In this document: positions 56,729-64,000 of the stretch, piece after piece
Position numbering within the stretch: the stretch's first letter is position 1
How the letters are laid out: the number at the start of each line of letters is the position of its first letter
Assembly (NCBI GenBank): GCA_035236585.1
Contig: CP141137.1
Span: 7,952,327-8,016,326, forward strand
Length of the DNA: 64,000 bases
Direction: 5' to 3'
Source of the DNA: Warburgia ugandensis
Taxonomy: Eukaryota; Streptophyta; Magnoliopsida; Canellales; Canellaceae
Position numbers and translations under genes: made by a program
Notes under the pieces: generated by a model
What the model saw: the letters and a program-made list of their open reading frames with translations, nothing else
The model's database searches: none
Told to the model about the DNA's origin: nothing

Positions 56729-59700
56729 TGTAATATCCTTAATTTTTAAGATAAAAATAGGAAATTATTAAATAAATTAAAATAAAAATTTATGGATGAA
56801 ATTATTTCCTGAAAACATAATAATTAGAAAGTGCTCGTCGATACGAATCCAACGCCACCAAGAACGCGAGAAACGGAGCTCAAACGAGGGAGTTATGAGC
56901 CGTCAAAGTTGTAAGGGCAAAATGGTCTTTTGACAGAAACGTGTAACACGAGGCCCAAGTGATACGCTGCACCCCGTCTTCCACACGTCTCTACCGGTGC
57001 CGGAAAAATCGCCGGAGAGACGTGGAAAGGCGTGAATGGAAGAGGTTCTCTTCCCACGGGACTCTAGGCCTATATCTACCCTCCCAGAGGTTGACAAAAC
57101 GCTCCACTTTGAGCGTTTTCTCTGAGTATTTACGCAAAACCACAACTGTAAAAACTTGAATTTTCCGGCGAGTGGAGCCCCGGCAACACGAGCAACTCCG
57201 GCCAGGTGCAAGGTAAGCCTCAAAACCTATGTTTTTATGTATTTATTAATTAGAAAATTAATTAGAAAACCATTTAAAAATTAGGAAAAAAATTGGATTT
57301 TTGGGGGTTTTGTGCACGCTACTGTTGGAGCGTGATTTCATAGACCAAACGTTGTCTGTTTGGAAATCGCACCGTCCAACTAGTGCACAAGAGACCCAAG
57401 AGCATACCCTTTAAATTTGGGAGTGATCCAACGGTGGAATTGCCCAGAAAACTCAAAAACCAGTACCTAGAGAGGTTTTTAGGAACTTGGGAAAAATCGT
57501 TTAAAAACCATGGTTTTTGAGAAAATTAGTGCAAAAGGAGGGCATAAATGGATTCTAGAGAGAATTCTGAAGAAAATGGCGCAAAAATCGCGCAAAACGG
57601 AGCTCTGTAGCTCCGCGGGCAAGCCCAGGAATCCGTTCGTCTTCTCGGCGTTGTCAACGCGTCGCGCCTTAGCGGCGACGCCATGGCCTGACGGGACGCA
57701 CAGCAGGACGGCGTCGGATGACGTCGGCATCACAACGTGCGCGACGCGCGCGTGCGGGCCGCCCTCTTGCCGTTAGGCTGTCGCGGTGGGGCCAGGGACG
57801 CGGCGCGTCTGGCGGCCGTGGCGCACGCGCGCGTGCGTCCACGGTGCGCAGCGACGCGCGGCGCGCGCGTCCCGTGCGGCGTACGACGCCGTGCGTCTTC
57901 GTGCGCCAGAGTACGTCGGTATAAGCCGGCGGAAAAGGGTGCCGCCGGTTTAAACCACCTTATGGTGGTGGCGAGCCCCCCCTTTTTGCGTAGTTTTCAT
58001 TAAAACTTGATTTTTGGGAGCTAGAGGTCCAAATCACGATCAGGAAGAGGCGTTGTGACCAGAGTATTGACGGACGCGGACCTAGTTTTAACTTAAAAAC
58101 TTAGAAATGACCACTTTTTATTTAGAAAAATTTTAAAATAGTGATGTGACATGTACAGTGCACTTGAATATACCAATTAAAGGGAGTTATTAGCAGCTAG
58201 TGATCTCGCGAGGTAGGTGACGACAAACTAATGTTTTGCCTTGATTTTAAACCATGTTTTAAACATAGCATCATGTGTGATTGTGTTTTAAAGTGCGATT
58301 TTTATTTACCATGGATTTCATGCGACATTGCGTACGGGATGGATTATTCCAAATTGAATTCTTTTCTTGAATAAACTTATTTAAGCTTGCTTTTATAAGC
58401 ATGATGTTAAGTAGTTATGCTTAATTAGAGATTTATTTCTTATTATATATATAGAAAATGCATGGATTTACATGGAAATGAGTATAGAGGCTTAGTAAAT
58501 TTGGTCCTTTTATAGGCTAACCCCGAGGATGAGCGTGTCTTGGGGATTGCAAGCTATAAGTGCTCTTGAGTTTTAGCATATACATATGATTTCCGTGTTT
58601 TATATTTGATGTGGTGCTCGCCGGTGGGTGTCATCTTTAGGAGGGATAGGGCCGGCCACCCACCTTGAGATTATGATGTGATGAGTTTGTGATATGATAG
58701 ACACTTGCCCATAGATGGCATTCGGTAGGGGTTTGGTAACATGGATAGTCCACACTACCGGTCTGAGCCTTTCCATGGGGACAGACGCTAAGTCTCGCGT
58801 TATGGTGTCGACGGGGAGCGGCGGTGGTTGATACCCATGGAGGGTTGCCACTGCAGCATGATGGCCCATATTCTTATTATGTGTGCATGTATGATGAGCA
58901 TGGTTATAGATGGTATGCCTGGGTGTGACGACACTCAGAGGTTGACTATGTGTACTCCTGATCAGGGATGTTCGTGCGATGTGGTGGGACCCATTACCTT
59001 AGGGTGCCCTTATTCTTGTTGTATGCTCCATTTATTGATTCATGTCATGTTTTAACTCAGTGAACTTCATGTTTTAGCATTTGGAATAAATTGGCATTTA
59101 TTTGAACATGGCATTATGATATCACTTATTTCCATAAATGTTATACTTTTCATAAATCTTTGTTCATTATTTCTTTCAATTATTACATTAATTGTCTATG
59201 TACCTACACAAGCGATAGCTTCTTTGAGAACGTGCTTTGTTTTGCAATGCCTTAGATCTCAGCCGCGATAACGGGAAAGGCAATTTGTTGATAAACCTTG
59301 AGAGGCTGTGAAGACTAGTTTCCCTATAGTTTTAGAAAGTAATGTGAGTCATTAGTGTGGATTATCATTTGAATTTTATTATGGACTGCATACTTTATAT
59401 TTGGATGTGATTTAGATCTTTGGATATATATTGGACATTTATATGGGATGTTATGATGGATAGACCCTGGGCCATATTATTACTGTCTTTTGGATGTTTA
59501 TTTGATTTAAAATAAAGGCGCCTATTTATTTGACGTTGATTTATACGTGGATTATTTATTTATGTTTAAATTACATGTACGCCATTTTGTGAAAGGAAAA
59601 TTAACACCCGGAGTTTTTGAGATAGGTTTAGTAAAATGTTAAATAAATCTTTTCTCATGGGATCCCAAATGTTCTTATTTAAATTGCCATTACATTATAA

Positions 59701-59737
59701 AAAAAAAAAAATTGTCTTAAAAATCCGGGGTGTTACA
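56729..59737 (+). mobile_element. Solo LTR (gypsy-type), 3.0 kb
   Basis: It starts TGTAATATCCTTAATTTTTA and ends AAATCCGGGGTGTTACA. The 5-bp duplication GCTCA is exact on both sides (56724-56728 and 59738-59742). The ends match the solo LTRs at 34413-34985 and 41915-44828. No gag or pol similarity is present inside. The core 57600-57960 is very GC-rich and CpG-dense, in contrast to the AT-rich surroundings. Open frames there (57510-58003) overlap in several registers and have no domain, so I do not call them genes. A long LTR ending in GGGTGTTACA suggests the Tekay/Del lineage; this is inferred. Confidence 0.93.
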
Positions 59738-59769
59738 GCTCATCTTGGTTAGTTGTTACAGGAAAAGAA

Positions 59770-59943
59770 GCCCTCAGCCCTAGTGTACGAAGCTTCTGCG
59801 TATGCAAGGTCTGAGGAAGGGGTAGACCACAAGGGTCAATAGTACATAGCCTTACCTTGCATTTTGCAATATGCTGTTTCCACGCCTTGAACTTGTGACC
59901 TCAAGGTCACATGATGACAACTCTACTGTTGCGCCAAGGCTCC
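59770..59943 (-). mobile_element. Au SINE copy 12
   Basis: On the minus strand it runs from GGGAGCCTTGGCGCAACAG through GGTCACAAGTTCAAGGCG to a tail with AGGGCTGAGGGC. It starts 28 bases beyond the right duplication of the 3.0-kb solo LTR. Confidence 0.9.
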
Positions 59944-60148
59944 CTTCAAAGGATGAACCAACATATAACAACGAATTGGCCTATGAAATTACACATGTCT
60001 TTGTTATTCTTAAGGGCTAGTATACATTGTATTGCTTTAATTTTCACAGTGTTAACATTTTTTCTTCTTTTGCTAATGAAGAATCCTAATAGTTTTCAAA
60101 TGTTACACTAAATGTGCATTTTTGGGGATTCAGTCTAATTCTATACTT

Positions 60149-60330
60149 CAAAGGGGGGTCTTGGCACAACGATAAAGTTGTCTTCATGTGACCTCGAGGT
60201 CATGGGTTCAAGGTGTGGAAACAGCTTCTTGCAAAAATGAAAGCTAAGGCTGCGTACTATAGACCGTTGTGGTTCTCCCCTTCCCTAGACCCTGCATAAA
60301 CTGGAGCTTCGTGCATGGGGGCTGCCCTTT
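60149..60330 (+). mobile_element. Au SINE copy 13
   Basis: It begins near GGGGGGTCTTGGCACAACG, has GAGGTCATGGGTTCAAGGTG and ends GGGGGCTGCCCTTT. A 17-bp duplication with one mismatch flanks it: AGTCTAATTCTATACTT at 60132-60148 and AGCCTAATTCTATACTT at 60331-60347. Confidence 0.93.
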
Positions 60331-60347
60331 AGCCTAATTCTATACTT

Positions 60348-61134
60348 AGGTGAGTGATGATGCAATGAAGCACGAAAAGGTGAAATTCCCTAATGGTAGA
60401 TCTCGTTAAGATGTCATCGATGTAGTCTGAGTATGTCATGCATGAAATCATGAAAAATTGTTGTCATGGTTTGCTGGTAGGTGGCTCAAACATTTGAGGC
60501 TAAAGAATAGAACTTCGTATCTATAGGTTCCCCATAGGGTGGTAAAGGCTGTATGATCTTTGTCCTCTTCAACGGGAAGGATTTAGTTTTATATATATAT
60601 ATCCTAAACTGCAATCCATGAAGAACAACATTTTATTCTTGACTTCTTTTGTATAATTAGGTTGATATTGGGTAGTAGGAGGTTGTCTGTTGGGCAAGCT
60701 CGATTTAGGTCTCAATAGCCTAATCACATGCTTATGGAACCATCATTTTTGTTGCAGAAACTATGTTGCCTAACCCTATTAGAACTATGTTTCAGTGATA
60801 AAAAATGTCCACATGATCCGAACCAGTGCAAATTAGCTAGATATAAAAACTCCTATGCAAAAGATAAAGTTAAGACCTTACCATAGATGATATTCCAAAG
60901 AGAGAGTGTTTTCTATTTGGCACAGTCTATTTTACACGTAGAAGATGGGAGAAAAACAAGGTCGTAACAATTCTTATAGATAGGATCTTTGGTACCAAGG
61001 AATCATGGCTAGGACAAATGATATGAACTTCTGAGATTGCTGAAAAACCCAAAATAGTAGTCCTCCATATATTTTTTCATCCTGCCTAACACTTTACTTT
61101 CGCTTACTCCCGTGTGAGTCATATAATTCTTCCC

Positions 61135-61186
<52 letters not shown>

Positions 61187-62290
61187 GTTAGAACTATTTT
61201 AAGCTAAAATTTGACTCAAGAATAATCTTGGAATACCAAACATGGATTTCTTTTAAACAAAATGTATTTGTGGAAATGATTGGTTTCATAGTTCATGGAG
61301 CAAATTTAAAATTGATTTGAATTATAAACTATAGCATAGACTACAAGGCTATTCAGAATGAGAATAAGCATCATGGATTAAGTTGTTGTGAAATAGTGAA
61401 AATTTTCTCGACTATTTGCAACCTTAAAATATAGACAAAATTATGCAAACATAGTTACAATAACCTCATAAGCTTGAGTTGTTTGTTCAAGAATCATTTT
61501 ATCTTTGTTTTTAGGGTAAAAATGGCAAGGGAATTTTCACTTTTCTAGAGAGTCATCAAGATCTCTCTTCCCCTAATCATTCAATCTTAGGTCTTTGAGC
61601 CCTTGATTGATGAATCATCAAGTGCCTTTTGCTCTTTGAGACCTAGGACTTAGTATAAGTTTCTCTCTCTTCGAGATTCAGAATCTGTGACTTATATATA
61701 TATAATCTAATTGTGCTTTTCTATACCTACTTTAAAGATCAATTATCCTAGGCAAAGATATTCAATTGTAAGATTTTTTACTTATTACTCAAATAGAATT
61801 TATTTTTAGACTAAAATACGTGCCTTTTTCAATCATGCAAACCAGTTGGGATAGAGTATGGCTTGGTTGAATCTTAGAGATATAGTTGCTTTAATTTCTT
61901 ATACAATTTGGGATGCATCAACTATCTTTAATGAGCATATTTTAATGCATGCCGTTTAAGCTAAAATTCATAGGATTTAGTTTTGTACAAGATAAAGCGT
62001 CATTAAAATATAATTTTCAATACCAAAAGACGACAACGACAACGAAGAAGAAATAGGATAGGAGTATGTTTCTAAAATTCTTCATTCTCAATAGTTATAT
62101 TTTGCCAAAAAGAACACAGCCAAGCTTAAAACCAAGAACTCTAGACTACTCTGCTTTTTTTTTTTCAATTGAATTTTTTGTTACCAGACATGTATTACAT
62201 ACACATACTACAAGAAAAATGCAATCGAGATGAACCTATCACCCATATGGCTCGATTAAGTTGATGAGTACCAAACGTCAGAGTTTAAGT
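60348..62290. other. Intergenic, no gene seen
   Basis: AT-rich sequence with a (CT)n run at 61139-61182 and no recognisable coding region. Confidence 0.45.
61139..61182. repeat. (CT)n microsatellite
   Basis: About 22 CT dinucleotides. Confidence 0.98.
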
Positions 62291-62305
62291 TGCTTTTGAG
62301 ACTAC

Positions 62306-62890
62306 TGTCACAGACATGCGCTGCAAGGTCCGTGACCAAGGCTTGCAGACTCCAAGGGAGGCTTGGTTAGCTCATAGACATGGCCTAAAGGACTTAGGTC
62401 TGTTGTTGAAGATCCATGTTGCAAGGCCTAATTCTAGAAGGCTTGGCTTATAGAAGTTTCCTTGTAAATATCTAAAAAGAGTGAAGACTAGATATTTATA
62501 TAGAGAGTTCTAAAGAAAGTTCTAGAGTGATCATCAACCATTAGATGGCTGACACATATAATAATCTAGATCATCTATTGAGGAGGTGGATGGAGGTGAA
62601 CAACTATAAATAGGTGTAAGCTCCTCATTTGTAATCAAATTACTTAAGTCAAGAATATAGGTTCTATTTGAGTAAGTCTCATTCTTAAGTTCTCTCATTG
62701 CTTTTGTGAGTGAGTGAATGTAGCCTACCAAGTGAGAGTGGCGGTTGAAGGCTGACTTGTGCCTAGCAAAGGAGTTGCATACAAGTATCGTACGGGTTTA
62801 GCAAAGATGAAATTGCTACCCTGTGATAAACGCGTGGGCAAGAGTATTCTGCGTCTACCGTCCTCTCTAATGCCCCTATTTCCTTGTATT
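62306..62890 (+). mobile_element. LTR-like segment with TATA box
   Basis: A likely start is TGTCACAGACATGCGCTG at 62306. A clear TATA box (CTATAAATAGG, 62603-62613) is followed by a leader rich in short T and A runs. The CCCTGTGATAAACGCGTGGG block lies near 62818. This layout matches the U3-R-U5 of a plant LTR. No matching right end or duplication was found, so borders are uncertain and it may instead be an ordinary promoter. Confidence 0.4.
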
Positions 62891-63299
62891 CTAGAAGACA
62901 TCAATTAGTAAAGGAATAGATATGCTTGGATGATTCATCAAACATGAGATGCTCAGTACGGCTACTTAAATAGGAGTTTCCGCATGGTGCTTGCAAAACT
63001 AAGCGATTGCATAGGCTTTTGGTGAACCAATGAATTGCTTATTCAGTTATTTGGTTGGGGCTGAATTAGGTAGCCCATGCCGCACAAATTAATTCTCAAC
63101 AAGATGATCTTACCTAGGCCTTCTATGGCAGAAGGGTCCGCCATGGTACTGGTTCGAGGCTATGTATTCGTGGGTGTGCTTGTACAACGTTCAAAAGAGA
63201 GCTGTTCGAGGCTGTTTGAGGTTGTCTGATGTTCGAGGCTTTGGGCCATGGCCAATCTTAGCTGGGTTCTGATCGATAGGCCAAATGATCAACTTCGGT

Positions 63300-63446
63300 C
63301 ATCAAGAGTTAGACTCTTGTGATTTAGAGGTCATGTGTTTGAAGCATAGAGACAACCTCTTGCAAAAATGCAAAATGTAAAACTACGTACTATAGATGGC
63401 CAATCCTTTCTTTGAACCTGAACCTGCATACGCGAAACCGCCCTTT
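63300..63446 (+). mobile_element. Au SINE copy 14, decayed
   Basis: TTAGAGGTCATGTGTTTGAA, then GACAACCTCTTGCAAAAATG, and the end CGCGAAACCGCCCTTTTATG are recognisable. The GTGGTCCGCCCCTTCC block is mostly lost. Confidence 0.75.
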
Positions 63447-63952
63447 TATGTAGTATGACAGGAGCATTTTGAAATGGAATTGTGGTTGCAAATCTGCAAA
63501 TGAGTTTAAAACAAAACCAGATTGATATTTTACACGGCCGCAAGTGTGCCGTCGGATTTTCCTGATCATTGGCAGTCTTTGAGGCAAGTTGCATAGACTC
63601 CTTTCTGTCTTAGGCCACGTCTTATGTAAGGGACTGTTTCTTGCTTCCCTATAAGGATTCTTCTTGGGCGGGGTTGTCTAGAGGCCAGATAAGTGCTATG
63701 GGAGGCTGCCTGGCTCCGACTTTCCCCTCACGTAGGTCTTTCTTGATTACTGCAAACCAAATATATGATTTAATGCGATTCACTAGATTGCTCCTAATAA
63801 AATTCTCTTACTACCCTTCAAAATTTAAAAAAACTGTGCCGTCTGATTTGAGTCATGAAAATGTATTGGCCAAGAAAGGGTGACTAAGATGAAAGAGCTT
63901 GTCAATATTCGGTAGCATCTTCAAACTTAATCGAGTACGGAGTATTTGTTTA
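63447..63952. other. Intergenic, no gene seen
   Basis: No gene or repeat with clear borders was recognised. Confidence 0.45.
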
Positions 63953-63953
63953 A

Positions 63954-64000
63954 AGGGCAGCTCCGATGTGTGGTCTAGGAAATGGGCGAATCACAAGGGT
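63954..64000 (-). mobile_element. Au SINE copy 15, cut by the window edge
   Basis: AAAGGGCAGCTCCGATG and GTCTAGGAAATGGGCG, ending ATCACAAGGGT, match the reverse complement of the Au tail. An internal part (the GAAGCTCCCGC block) is missing. The head lies beyond the right edge. Confidence 0.8.

Noticed and set aside
57510-58003. Overlapping arginine- and alanine-rich frames
   Set aside because: They lie in the GC-rich core of a solo LTR, overlap in several registers and show no domain; open frames are expected by chance in GC-rich DNA.
1-64000. CRISPR arrays, rRNA genes, functional tRNA genes, bacterial-type operons
   Set aside because: No regular repeat-spacer array or rRNA sequence is seen, tRNA-like sequences belong to SINEs, and the spliced genes show a plant nuclear context.

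Overview
The window reads as a repeat-rich nuclear segment of a flowering plant, probably a woody species. The evidence is spliced genes with GT-AG introns, a plant Rab5 (RABF2-type) GTPase, a plant nepenthesin-like aspartic protease, copies of the Au tRNA-derived SINE, RTE-type LINEs, Ty1/copia remnants, long gypsy-type solo LTRs and hAT and MULE-like DNA elements. I cannot name the species.

Three host genes can be supported. (1) 4505-8347, minus strand: the first six exons of a PH-domain protein resembling Arabidopsis At2g30880; its 3' part lies beyond the left edge or in exons I could not find. (2) 24765-37097, plus strand: a complete seven-exon RABF2/Rab5 GTPase of 200 residues, spread over 12.3 kb because introns 3 and 5 are full of insertions. 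(3) 50662-52098, minus strand: an intronless A1-family aspartic protease of 478 residues with a signal peptide and a TATA box.

Layout: 92-1575 is a non-autonomous hAT element carrying a nested Au SINE and seven copies of a 35-bp palindrome. The PH-domain gene follows. 9.4-13.3 kb is AT-rich decayed repeat. 13480-16793 is a nearly full-length RTE LINE on the minus strand. 17.6-21.4 kb is a decayed minus-strand copia element broken by two SINEs, followed by two short LINE tails. 24.6-37.1 kb is the Rab gene; intron 3 holds a SINE, a 2.6-kb RTE LINE and a MULE-like element carrying an antisense piece of an LRR receptor kinase, and intron 5 holds a solo LTR. 38.0-41.9 kb is a second decayed copia element. 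41.9-44.8 kb is a 2.9-kb solo LTR. 46.8-47.2 kb is a short solo LTR, and 49.4-50.0 kb is a small hAT-like element. After the protease gene, 56.7-59.7 kb is a 3.0-kb solo LTR with a very GC-rich core. The right end holds more SINEs and an isolated LTR-like promoter.

The three host genes do not form a pathway. The main biology is layered transposon insertion: many target-site duplications can be read directly, so several insertion borders are known to the base. All gene models come from reading splice sites and protein similarity by eye. No alignment or database search was run.
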